Below are positions 34,229 through 42,255 of a stretch of 64,000 bases of DNA, in pieces. The DNA is taken from positions 248,001 to 312,000 of the forward strand of contig OY970370.1 of NCBI GenBank assembly GCA_963718745.1. The letters run 5' to 3'. Under the pieces are notes generated by a model. The model saw nothing but the letters and a program-made list of their open reading frames with translations. It was not told where the DNA came from and made no database searches. Made by a program: the position numbers and the translations under genes. Each line of letters begins with the position of its first letter. Position 1 is the stretch's first letter. This stretch comes from Fermentibacter sp963718745 [NCBI: Candidatus Fermentibacterota bacterium]. Its GTDB lineage: Bacteria; Fermentibacterota; Fermentibacteria; Fermentibacterales.

Positions 34229-36199
34229 ATGCGGTTGCTGCTCTTTTCGATAGTCCTCGCATCGCTTGCGATTTCGTCGCCCCGACTGGATTCGTCCGTC
34301 AGGGTCGTCGACACTTCCGGTCTCGCCGTCGCCGGTGCCGTGATGTCGGATACCTCGTCAACCTTCATCAGCGACGGACAGGGACTATTCCATCCCGCTC
34401 CGCCCGCTGGACTCGCGGTCACCATCCGTGCGATGGGCTACTCATCGTGGACCGGGCCTGTCCCCGCGGACGGGACGGTCATCCTGACCCCGGATGCCAT
34501 ACCCAGCGGAGTGACGATCCCTGTCGGGGCGAGACGGGTGACGGCCACCTCGGCCGGGATCCAGACAGTCGAGATAGGTGGCGGGGACCTTCCCGGCACG
34601 GGGCTCGCGGGCGCCCACTCGCTCGAGATCCTATCCCCCGGGCTGTCCGTTCGCGAGTACGGCGGGGCGGTCTCGGTGCTCTCCTTCTCCATAAGGGGAT
34701 CGGATCCTTCACAGATCGGCTGGAGCATCGACGGACACCGGGTGAGGAGCGCCATGGACGGATCGCCTGCGATAGCTCTCCTCGACGGGCTCTTCGGTTC
34801 GATCCGCCTCGCGAGGGGAGGGGGCTCGGCCTACAGCGAGGGCGGTCTCGCCGGCACGGTCGAGCTGCAGACTCCTGACGCCGGCTCGCCCCCCGTCCTC
34901 TTCCTCGGCATGGACTCCCGGAAAGGCTCCTGGTTCGGCGGATCCAGTACTATCGGCAATCGCCTGAGGCTGGCCTGCTCTTTCTCCCGCCCCGTCGGAC
35001 CGGGGGGAGGTCGCGGGCGGACGGCCGGGGTGCTCGCTTCCTTCGAGAACGAGGGGTTCGCATCGGGAACGCTCGTCACGAGCGCCGCAGGCGATGCCGA
35101 GAGCCCGGACTGGGCGGTCTCCCAGGACGCTTCGATCAGCCGTTCCTCCATCGATTCATGGTTTTCCTGTGCCCTGGGAGGCTTCAGCCTGGATGGCGGC
35201 GGCCACCTCGGCGGTACGGGCTACTCGGCCGACTTCCCGGACACGGTACGCGACCGGCACGCGGAAGGCTCCGTCGAGTCAGGCGCCGGCTTCCGCATCG
35301 AAGGGACCTCCTGGGAGCTCGATCTTTCTTCGGACGCGAGATGGGAGTGGGTCTCGGGAACTGCTCTCGGGACCAGGAGGAGGATGCTCGCCTCGGTCGG
35401 AGCAGCAGCCCGCTCCTCGGCCCTGGGTATGCTCTCGACTGCGGCGATGAGGGTGGAGAGCGATCCGTCCGGCGGGACCCGCCTGGGGGCGAGAGCCGGC
35501 GCGGGGATGCCCGTGACGGGGGAGATCGTGATGGAGGTCTCTGTCTCGAGCAGCTTCAGGAGACCCACCTTCAACGAGCTTTACTGGCCGAGGGACCCCT
35601 TCGCGGAGGGCAATCCGGATCTCGTGCCGGAAACGTCCACGGAGCTGGACATGACCGCACGGTACTCCTCCGGGGGGACCGAGGCATCCGTATCCGTCTT
35701 CTCGGCATCCTGCGGCGACCTCATCGTATGGACTCCCTCGGCCGACGGCCTGTGGAGGCCGGGGAACGTCTCCCGGGCCCTCCGCAGGGGAATAGAGCTG
35801 TCAGGTCTCGGTTCATACGGAATGCTCTCTCTCAGAGGCTCTATCACGCTCCAGGAAGTGAAGGACGTGACCGGGGGCTCGACGAGCGAGGGCATGCTGC
35901 TTCCATACAGACCCTCCATGACCGCCGGCTGCCTCATCGGAGCGGACCTGGGTCATGCCACCGCGGGCGTCTCGGCGTCGTACACCGGAAGGCGCTACAT
36001 CAATGCGGCCAATACCATCGCCCTTCCCGCCTACGCGCTCTTCGGAGCCTCCATGGAGATGCCGGTGCGGTGGATCGAAGGCCTGTCGCTGGAGCTGTCG
36101 GGCGTTAATCTGCTCGATCTGGAGTACGAGGAGACCAACGGGTATCCGGGGCGCGGAGCCACCGTGATGCTCGAACTCAGATGGGAGGGGAACAGGTGA
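34229..36199 (+). CDS. TonB-dependent cobalamin receptor (BtuB-like)
   Basis: This 656-residue outer-membrane receptor has a signal peptide (MRLLLFSIVLASLAISS), a carboxypeptidase-regulatory-like N-terminal domain (SSVRVVDTSGLAVAGAVMSD) and a plug. The plug contains LSVREYGGAVSVLSFSIRGS, IDGHRVRS and the GGGSAYSEGGLAGTVEL end. A beta-barrel follows with SSFRRPTFNELYWP and LVPETSTELDMTARYS, and it closes with ELSGVNLLDLEYEETNGYPG. Regulation by the cobalamin riboswitch makes B12 or another corrinoid the likely cargo. TonB-ExbBD and BtuFCD genes are not in the window. The stop overlaps the next gene as GTGA. Confidence 0.88.
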   Translation: MRLLLFSIVLASLAISSPRLDSSVRVVDTSGLAVAGAVMSDTSSTFISDGQGLFHPAPPAGLAVTIRAMGYSSWTGPVPADGTVILTPDAIPSGVTIPVGARRVTATSAGIQTVEIGGGDLPGTGLAGAHSLEILSPGLSVREYGGAVSVLSFSIRGSDPSQIGWSIDGHRVRSAMDGSPAIALLDGLFGSIRLARGGGSAYSEGGLAGTVELQTPDAGSPPVLFLGMDSRKGSWFGGSSTIGNRLRLACSFSRPVGPGGGRGRTAGVLASFENEGFASGTLVTSAAGDAESPDWAVSQDASISRSSIDSWFSCALGGFSLDGGGHLGGTGYSADFPDTVRDRHAEGSVESGAGFRIEGTSWELDLSSDARWEWVSGTALGTRRRMLASVGAAARSSALGMLSTAAMRVESDPSGGTRLGARAGAGMPVTGEIVMEVSVSSSFRRPTFNELYWPRDPFAEGNPDLVPETSTELDMTARYSSGGTEASVSVFSASCGDLIVWTPSADGLWRPGNVSRALRRGIELSGLGSYGMLSLRGSITLQEVKDVTGGSTSEGMLLPYRPSMTAGCLIGADLGHATAGVSASYTGRRYINAANTIALPAYALFGASMEMPVRWIEGLSLELSGVNLLDLEYEETNGYPGRGATVMLELRWEGNR

Positions 36200-37176
36200 A
36201 GGGTCTGACGATCGTCGCTCTGCCCGCAGCACTGGTGTTCTGCTGCTGCGATTCGTCAACGGGGCCGTCCGATCCGGGCCAGGGGCCGGGTGTCGCATGG
36301 TTCAACGGCCTGGGATACACGGTCGACATCTTCTATCCAGAGGACGGCACGCTCGTCCAGGGCGCCTTCGTCACCGGCGAAGCGCCGAACGACATCGTAT
36401 TCGTGAACGGGCAGCTGATGGCGATAGTCAACTCGACTTCCTCCAGCGTGTCCTTCGTCGATCCATCCCGGCCCGGCACGGTCTGGAAGGAGCTGTCCCT
36501 GCAGTCGGGATGCAATCCCTACTCGGCCTGCGCCGGCGGGAACCGGCTCTACGTGGCTGCACTCCTCAGCGGGAGCGTCTTCGTGATCGACCTCGATTCG
36601 CTCGAGGTGGTGGACGAGTTCCCCGGCGTGCCCAATGCGAGCGGGATCGCCCTGGCATCAGGGCTCCTCTTCGTCAGCAGCGGCAACTACCCGTCCTCCT
36701 GCGAGCCGGGGACGCGGGTTCTCGATCCGCTGACCGGATCGATCCTCGACACCATCCCGACTCCAGAGAACACCCATCTGCTCAGGTACTTCCCCCAGAC
36801 CGGGATGATCCACGCCCTCTCGACCACATTCGAAGGAGACGGGGCCATAACCATCATCGATCCATCCGTCCCGGAGATCGCAGGCACTGTATCCACCGGC
36901 GGCACGCCCGGCCTCCCATGCGCGTTCGGCGACCTGTTCGTCGCTGGAGACGGATGGTCGTCCACATCGGTCTTCGTCTACGACGAGGGCTCCGCATATC
37001 CCGAGGCGGTCGAGACCGGCTTCGGAGTGACCGGAGTCGTCGCCACGGGTGACACTCTCTACATGACATCCTTCGCTTCCGATGCGGTTCTCGTGATGGA
37101 CGGCTCGACCTGGACGGCGATCGACACTCTCCAGGCTGGCGACGGCCCCCAGGGAATCCTGATAATCCCGGAGTAG
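36196..37176 (+). CDS. YncE-like beta-propeller protein, probable lipoprotein, in the B12 operon
   Basis: This 326-residue protein starts at GTG 36196, coupled to the receptor gene; GGGAGGGG lies upstream. A hydrophobic leader ends in VFCCCDSSTG, so lipidation on one of three cysteines is likely though the lipobox is not standard. The rest is made of repeats such as NDIVFVNGQLMAIVN, ENTHLLRYF and QGILIIPE, the blades of a seven-bladed YncE/NHL propeller. Being under the cobalamin riboswitch it may bind corrinoid or help the receptor; that role is inference. Confidence 0.72.
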   Translation: MKGLTIVALPAALVFCCCDSSTGPSDPGQGPGVAWFNGLGYTVDIFYPEDGTLVQGAFVTGEAPNDIVFVNGQLMAIVNSTSSSVSFVDPSRPGTVWKELSLQSGCNPYSACAGGNRLYVAALLSGSVFVIDLDSLEVVDEFPGVPNASGIALASGLLFVSSGNYPSSCEPGTRVLDPLTGSILDTIPTPENTHLLRYFPQTGMIHALSTTFEGDGAITIIDPSVPEIAGTVSTGGTPGLPCAFGDLFVAGDGWSSTSVFVYDEGSAYPEAVETGFGVTGVVATGDTLYMTSFASDAVLVMDGSTWTAIDTLQAGDGPQGILIIPE

Positions 37177-37202
37177 CTCCGACGGAGCAGGGGAGGGACG
37201 GG

Positions 37203-39539
37203 ATGAAGAGATGTGACATGCACGTGCACTCGATGTACTCGAGGGCGACCGGATACTGGTTCCTCCGCGCGCTCCAGGCGCCCGAGAGCTTCACTCCTCC
37301 GGAGCTCCTCTACGAGAAGGCCAGGGAGAGGGGGATGGACTTCGTCACTATCACCGACATCAACACGATCGAGGGTGTGTCGAAGATCCTGGACCTGCCG
37401 GGAGTCTTCACGGGGGAGGAGATCAGGACCTACCTCCACGGCAGCAGGGCGACAGTTCACCTGCTCGTCTACGGATTCGACCCGGCCGACCACGAGGAGA
37501 TGTGCAGGCTCCGGGAGAGTTTCGAGGAGCTCACGGAGTTCTTCTGCCACAGGAATCTCCCGTTCGCCCTCGCGCATCCGTTCCATTCAGAGGGAACTGC
37601 GCTGGACTACGGAGATCTCTCCGCCGTCATGAAGAGATGCCCGATTATCGAGTCCCTCAACGGGAGCAGGCTCCAGGCCGAGAACGCACTGGTCGCCCCG
37701 GTCGCCAGGGGCTCGAGGGGAGAACCGTCCTTCAGCGGGTTCATCGGCGGTTCCGACGACAGATGCGGGCGGTTCGTAGGCAATACCTTCACTTCCGTCT
37801 CCGGCGCCTCCACGCCGGGCGAGTTCCTCGCCGAGGTCCTGGCTGGCAGAGGAGTGCCGGGCGGCTCGAGCGGCACCGCGATCAGATCCGCCTACTCCAC
37901 ATACTCGATCGCCTATTCCTTCTACAGGGAGAGGCTCCAGGCGCAGAAGCTCCCCCTCTTCGCCTCCGCAGCCGCGGACAGGATGTTCACCCCCGACAGG
38001 ACAGAGCCGCCGACGCTCTGGCAGAAGGCCGATCTGGCCCTCCACTCCCTCTACCACAGAACGCTCTCGTCACCCGATCCCGGCCCCGAGAGCTTCCTCC
38101 TGGAGGAGCTCCTGGAGATAGGCAAGGACCTCTGGGCGCGCGGCGAGCACAGGGGAGAGGACATCGACGAGCGGACCTTCCGGATCTTCAGCAACACGAC
38201 GAACAGGCTGATCGACCGCCTGTCCGGCCTCCTGTTCAGGAGGATCTCGGACGGGAAGTTCCTGGAGGCCTTCGAGGCCGTTTCGGCCCTCCTGCCGGTC
38301 CTCCTCCTAAACGCGCCATATCCCATGTCCTTCTTCAACATGAGGAAGGGCCGCCGCACCGCGTCGGAGTTCGCTTCACTGACTCCGGGATGCGTGGTTC
38401 CGGGGGGCAGCGGGGCGAGGGTGTGGTTCACGGATACGATCGATGATCTCAACGGGGTGTCGAGGACTCTGCAGAAGTTCAGCCGTCTCGCGGTGGACAG
38501 CGGGAGGCGCCTCGCGGTGGCGGCGTGCCAGTCGAGACCGCTCTCCTTCGAGGGCTGGGTGGTCAACTTCCCGCCGGTACGCGAATTCCCCGTACCCGAC
38601 TACGAATCCAAGCTGCTCTCGATCCCGCCTTTCCTCGAGCTGCTCAGGTTCGTCGAGGACAACGACTTCGAGGCCATCTACATCTCTACTCCGGGGCCGG
38701 TCGGACTTTCCGGCCTGCTCATAGCGAAACTCCTGGGGATCCCTGCCTTCGGCATCTACCACACGGACCTGCCCCGGCATGTCTATCAGATCGCGCAGGA
38801 CGGCCACATGGGCGAGTTCGCGGCGACGGCGATGGGCTGGTTCTACTCCGCGACCGATCTCGTGATGGTCCCGAGCAGGTATTACATGGACGAGCTGGAG
38901 AAGCTGGGCGTACCCAGGTCCAGGATGACGATCTTCCCCCGGGGCATAGATCTGGATGCGTTCTCGCCCGATTGGCGCGACGAGGGATTCTTCACGAGGT
39001 TCGGCGGAGTGCCGGGCTCGGTCAAGCTCGTCTACGTCGGCAGGATCTCCAGGGAGAAGGACCTGGACGTCCTGGCGGAGGCATTCCTCCTGGCCAGGGA
39101 GGAGTTCGGATCGCTCGAGCTGTTCCTCGTCGGCGACGGCCCCTACCTCGGTGAGCTGACCCTCAGGCTGAGCGGGAAGGGCTGCCACTTCTGCGGGATA
39201 CTCCGCGGGGAGGATCTGTCCAGGGCTTACGCCTCCGGCGACATCTTCGTCTTCCCCAGTACCACGGACACGTTCGGGAACGTAGTGCTGGAGGCCCACG
39301 CGGCGGGAACACCAGCCGTGGTGACCGACATGGGCGGCCCGATGGAGATCATAGAGCCCGGCACCACGGGTCTCGTGGCGAAGGGGAGGGATGTCCGCAG
39401 TTTCGCGGACGCCGTACTGGAACTGGCCAGGGACGGCGGGAGGCGGATCGCGATGGGTTCCGCCGCGAGGCAGCTGGCATCGAAGAGAACCTGGGAGAAG
39501 GCCTTCGACACGGTCTGGAGCGCGAAAGCCGCAGACTGA
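37203..39539 (+). CDS. Fusion of a PHP metal-dependent phosphoesterase domain and a GT4 glycosyltransferase
   Basis: This is a 778-residue protein. Residues 1 to about 260 are a PHP domain: CDMHVHSMYSR at the start, FVTITDINTI, TGEEIRTYL, and ALAHPFHSEG with further metal-binding His. Residues about 400-778 are a GT-B glycosyltransferase of family 4: YHTDLPRHVY, FPRGIDLDAFSP, YVGRISREKDLDVLAEAF, and the nucleotide-sugar EX7E motif in FGNVVLEAHAAGTPAVV. Such enzymes often build mannosyl- or glucosyl-lipids. The two activities in one chain suggest making and trimming of a phospho-sugar product. A strong hairpin lies 24 bp after the stop. Confidence 0.82.
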   Translation: MKRCDMHVHSMYSRATGYWFLRALQAPESFTPPELLYEKARERGMDFVTITDINTIEGVSKILDLPGVFTGEEIRTYLHGSRATVHLLVYGFDPADHEEMCRLRESFEELTEFFCHRNLPFALAHPFHSEGTALDYGDLSAVMKRCPIIESLNGSRLQAENALVAPVARGSRGEPSFSGFIGGSDDRCGRFVGNTFTSVSGASTPGEFLAEVLAGRGVPGGSSGTAIRSAYSTYSIAYSFYRERLQAQKLPLFASAAADRMFTPDRTEPPTLWQKADLALHSLYHRTLSSPDPGPESFLLEELLEIGKDLWARGEHRGEDIDERTFRIFSNTTNRLIDRLSGLLFRRISDGKFLEAFEAVSALLPVLLLNAPYPMSFFNMRKGRRTASEFASLTPGCVVPGGSGARVWFTDTIDDLNGVSRTLQKFSRLAVDSGRRLAVAACQSRPLSFEGWVVNFPPVREFPVPDYESKLLSIPPFLELLRFVEDNDFEAIYISTPGPVGLSGLLIAKLLGIPAFGIYHTDLPRHVYQIAQDGHMGEFAATAMGWFYSATDLVMVPSRYYMDELEKLGVPRSRMTIFPRGIDLDAFSPDWRDEGFFTRFGGVPGSVKLVYVGRISREKDLDVLAEAFLLAREEFGSLELFLVGDGPYLGELTLRLSGKGCHFCGILRGEDLSRAYASGDIFVFPSTTDTFGNVVLEAHAAGTPAVVTDMGGPMEIIEPGTTGLVAKGRDVRSFADAVLELARDGGRRIAMGSAARQLASKRTWEKAFDTVWSAKAAD

Positions 39540-39562
39540 GGTCCATTCCTGGTTTCAGATCA

Positions 39563-40178
39563 CTCATTCCGGCGGAGCCGGAATGAGCAGGTAGCACATC
39601 GCTCCAGTTCCGCGAGGCGGAACTGGTTTGTGGCACAACAGCATGGTTCCCGCAGGGAACCTGCAAGTGTGCGTGCATGTCACTATAGGCTTGACCGCTC
39701 TCGCAGGTCCGCTTCGCGGACCGTGCTGTCGCTAGACTCATCCCGCTTCGCGGGATTCGAGATCTGTCGGGCCAGGTCGTTTCTGCTCTTACAGAAACGA
39801 CCGATGCGAGAGTGCGTGCCAATAACAACAGGCTTGACCGCTTTCGCAGGTCCGCTCCGCGGACCGTGCTGTCGCTAGACTCATCCCGCTGCGCGGGATT
39901 CGAGATCTGTCGGGCCAGGTCGTTTCTACTCTTACAGAAACGACCGATGCGAGTGTGCGTGCATGTCACTATAGGCTTGACCGCTCTCGCATCACTCATT
40001 CCGGCGGAGCCGGAATGAGCGGTAGCACAACAGCACGGTTCCCGCAGGGAACCTGCAAGTGTGCGTGCCATGATATTTGGAAGTACGCTCAGGCCCTTTC
40101 GCGATCCGCCGATCCTGGTATTCGCACTATGGCGGGTCACTGTCGGGCCTGGTCATTCCCGCAGGCGCGGAAATGACC
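39563..40178. repeat. Array of short perfect hairpins in a 143-bp tandem repeat
   Basis: This gene-free stretch of about 640 bp holds at least ten short palindromes with mostly three-base loops. Examples are CTCATTCCGGC/GCCGGAATGAG (39563-39587 and 39995-40019), CCAGTTCCGC/GCGGAACTGG (39604-39626), and GGTTCCC/GGGAACC (39645-39661 and 40037-40053). Others are GGTCCGC/GCGGACC (39706-39722 and 39849-39865), ATCCCGC/GCGGGAT (39740-39756 and 39883-39899), and GGTCGTTTCT/AGAAACGACC (39918-39945). A unit beginning GGCTTGACCGCT recurs at 39688, 39832 and 39974 (periods 144 and 142 bp). A last hairpin (40151-40178) lies just 3' of tRNA-Pro. I see no gene here. Confidence 0.8.
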
Positions 40179-40181
40179 GAA

Positions 40182-40258
40182 TGGTCGGGGCGGCCGGATT
40201 CGAACCGGCGACCCCCTGCTCCCAAAGCAGGTGCGCTACCGGGCTGCGCCACGCCCCG
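40182..40258 (-). tRNA. tRNA-Pro (anticodon TGG)
   Basis: The minus strand folds as tRNA-Pro: acceptor CGGGGCG/CGCCCCG, D arm with AGCCCGGTAGCGCA, anticodon stem CCTGC/GCAGG around TTTGGGA (anticodon TGG), and T loop TTCGAAT. ACCA is encoded (40182-40185). It is 77 nt with CCA. Confidence 0.96.
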
Positions 40259-40266
40259 ACCCGTCC

Positions 40267-40295
40267 ATTCTATACTCTTTGCGACCTTCGTTCAA
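40267..40295 (-). promoter_or_regulatory. Predicted promoter of tRNA-Pro
   Basis: On the minus strand TTGAAC (40295-40290) and TAGAAT (40272-40267) are 17 bp apart. The predicted start is only a few bases before the tRNA 5' end (40258). Confidence 0.7.
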
Positions 40296-40383
40296 GCCCG
40301 GACAGAGTTGACCGTGGGCTTCGGCGAGACGATCTTCGAAGCATCTGGCCGGTATCCGGATAACCCGAAACAGGAGCTCCACC

Positions 40384-41991
40384 ATGCGTATTCCACCGGT
40401 GATCCTCATCCTTGCCCTGACCTCGTCCTCGTTCGCATACCACTCCGTCTGGGTCAGCCGGGTGGGTCTTCCGGACATCCGGGTCCTGCAGGCCGAAGGG
40501 TTCGACATCGAGTACTTCCGGGATGGAAGAGCAAGGATCTATGTCGACGAGGCGGGCGAAAGCAAACTGCTCGGCATGGGCTATCTCCCGATCGCGGATT
40601 CCTCGCCTGCTCCGCTTCTTCCCTATCCCTCCCTCGCCGCTGTCGAAGACTCCCTCGACGCGATAGTCGCCAGGCACCCCGACATCTGCCGCCTCGAGAA
40701 CATCGGCACCAGCTACGGCGGCCGGCCCATCTATGCGGTCGTCGTATCCGACAACGTCCAGAACGAGGAGATCGAGCCCGAATTCCGCGTCGTCGGAGCG
40801 ATCCACGGCGACGAGAAGACGGGTGCGATGGTGGCCCTGAACTACCTCACCAATCTCGCCGACTTCTCCGACTCCAGTCCGATGTGCGAGTATCTGGTCG
40901 AGACCGCGGAGACATGGGTGATCCCCGTCATGAACCCCGACGGATACTTCTCCAACTCCAGATACAACGGCAACGGCATAGACCTGAACAGGAACCTGAG
41001 CTACCAGTGGCAGCCCGGCGCAGGAGGCGGCCCCAGCCCGTTCTCCGAACCGGAAACGCGCGCCCTCAGAGACGTCACCATGCCTGACTGGCCCGCACTG
41101 ACCGGACTCACGAACCCGTTCTGCGCCAGCCTGTCCCTCCACGGCGGCGCCGCCTGCTTCAACTACGTATGGAACTACTCCTCCGCGTCCGTTCCCGACA
41201 CTTCGCTGGTGGTCGAGATGGGCGCCGACTACGCCGGTCTGTGCGGCATACCCGGATTCTGGGTCACCGAAGGATGGGCCTGGTACGTCATCACGGGCGA
41301 CGTGAACGACTGGAGCTACGGCGAGTACGGCGGAATCGACCACACGGTCGAGGTGCACGACAACAAGCAGTATTCCGACTGGCCATGGGTGTGCTCCGCC
41401 CACTACATGTCGATGCTCGACTTCTTCAACAGCAGCACCTACGGCTTCTGGGGAACGGTCACGAACAGCTACGGGACTCCCCTGGACGCCGCGATCCAGG
41501 TCACCAGAACGGACGGATCAGACAGCGAACCCATGCGATTCTGCAGGACCGATACCGAGATGGGTGACTACGCCAAGCCTGCGCTCCCGGGTACATACCA
41601 GGTCACGGCCAGCGTGGCCGGATTCGCCCCGCAGACCGTGGCAGGCGTCGTGCTGGGAGCATCCCAGCGCGTCGAAGTGAGTTTCGTCTTCGACCAGACC
41701 GGCATCGGGGGAGACCCCGAGGGAACGGTTCCCGGGCTTTCGATAACAGCCTCCTCCAACCCGTCGTCGGGTCCCGTCATCCTCATCTGCGGGACGGGGC
41801 TTGAGGGCAGCCTCACAATTTTCGATATTACCGGCCGTTCGGTCTTCGCAGCCGACATCCCGGCGGGCGGAACCGGAATCACTTGGAACGGAAGAGCCCT
41901 GGACGGCGCTCCAGTGCCCGCGGGCGTGTACATTGCAAGGCTCACAGACGGCAGCGGAGCCGTGTCCACCAGGCTCGTCCGTCAGAACTAG
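40384..41991 (+). CDS. Secreted M14 zinc carboxypeptidase with FlgD-like sorting domain
   Basis: This 535-residue exported peptidase has a signal peptide ([18 protein letters not shown]), a short propeptide-like part, then the M14 domain. Zinc and catalytic residues are His and Glu of AIHGDEKTG (about residue 140), the Asn-Arg site NGIDLNRNL, the third zinc ligand in LSLHGG (about 255), and the catalytic Glu in HTVEVHD (about 322). A carboxypeptidase-regulatory-like beta domain ([19 protein letters not shown]) follows. The end is a FlgD-like or type-A sorting domain ([12 protein letters not shown]...[16 protein letters not shown]). It is the first gene after tRNA-Pro, on the opposite strand. 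Confidence 0.88.
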   Translation: MRIPPVILILALTSSSFAYHSVWVSRVGLPDIRVLQAEGFDIEYFRDGRARIYVDEAGESKLLGMGYLPIADSSPAPLLPYPSLAAVEDSLDAIVARHPDICRLENIGTSYGGRPIYAVVVSDNVQNEEIEPEFRVVGAIHGDEKTGAMVALNYLTNLADFSDSSPMCEYLVETAETWVIPVMNPDGYFSNSRYNGNGIDLNRNLSYQWQPGAGGGPSPFSEPETRALRDVTMPDWPALTGLTNPFCASLSLHGGAACFNYVWNYSSASVPDTSLVVEMGADYAGLCGIPGFWVTEGWAWYVITGDVNDWSYGEYGGIDHTVEVHDNKQYSDWPWVCSAHYMSMLDFFNSSTYGFWGTVTNSYGTPLDAAIQVTRTDGSDSEPMRFCRTDTEMGDYAKPALPGTYQVTASVAGFAPQTVAGVVLGASQRVEVSFVFDQTGIGGDPEGTVPGLSITASSNPSSGPVILICGTGLEGSLTIFDITGRSVFAADIPAGGTGITWNGRALDGAPVPAGVYIARLTDGSGAVSTRLVRQN

Positions 41992-42002
41992 GAAGGTATC
42001 CG

Positions 42003-42254
42003 ATGGCACACAAGAAATCCGGCTCGAGCTCCAGGAACGGCAGGGACACCGCCGGCAGGAGACTCGGCGTCAAGGCACCGGCCGGCAGCTTCGTCACGGC
42101 CGGGACCATCATCCTCAGGCAGAGAGGCACTCCGATCCATCCCGGCACCAACGTCGGACTCGGTTCGGACGACACGCTCTTCGCCACCATCGACGGCATA
42201 GTGCACTTCCATACTCTCAGGAGCAGGAGGGTCGCTTCCGTACTCCCCGAGTGA
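42003..42254 (+). CDS. rpmA: 50S ribosomal protein L27
   Basis: This 83-residue protein has the classic start [20 protein letters not shown] and then [23 protein letters not shown]. It starts directly with MAHKK, so no N-terminal cleavage extension is present. AGGAAGG lies 7 bp before the ATG. L27 is normally next to rplU (L21) and obg; here it stands alone between a secreted peptidase and hutI. The C-terminus ([13 protein letters not shown]) is slightly shortened or variant. Confidence 0.95.
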   Translation: MAHKKSGSSSRNGRDTAGRRLGVKAPAGSFVTAGTIILRQRGTPIHPGTNVGLGSDDTLFATIDGIVHFHTLRSRRVASVLPE

Positions 42255-42255
42255 C

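Noticed and set aside
39630-40176. Several 60-80 codon frames in the hairpin region
   Set aside because: They are made of the repeated palindromes, have no ribosome sites, and their sequences (SLDSSRFAGFEICRARSF and similar) just mirror the DNA repeat.
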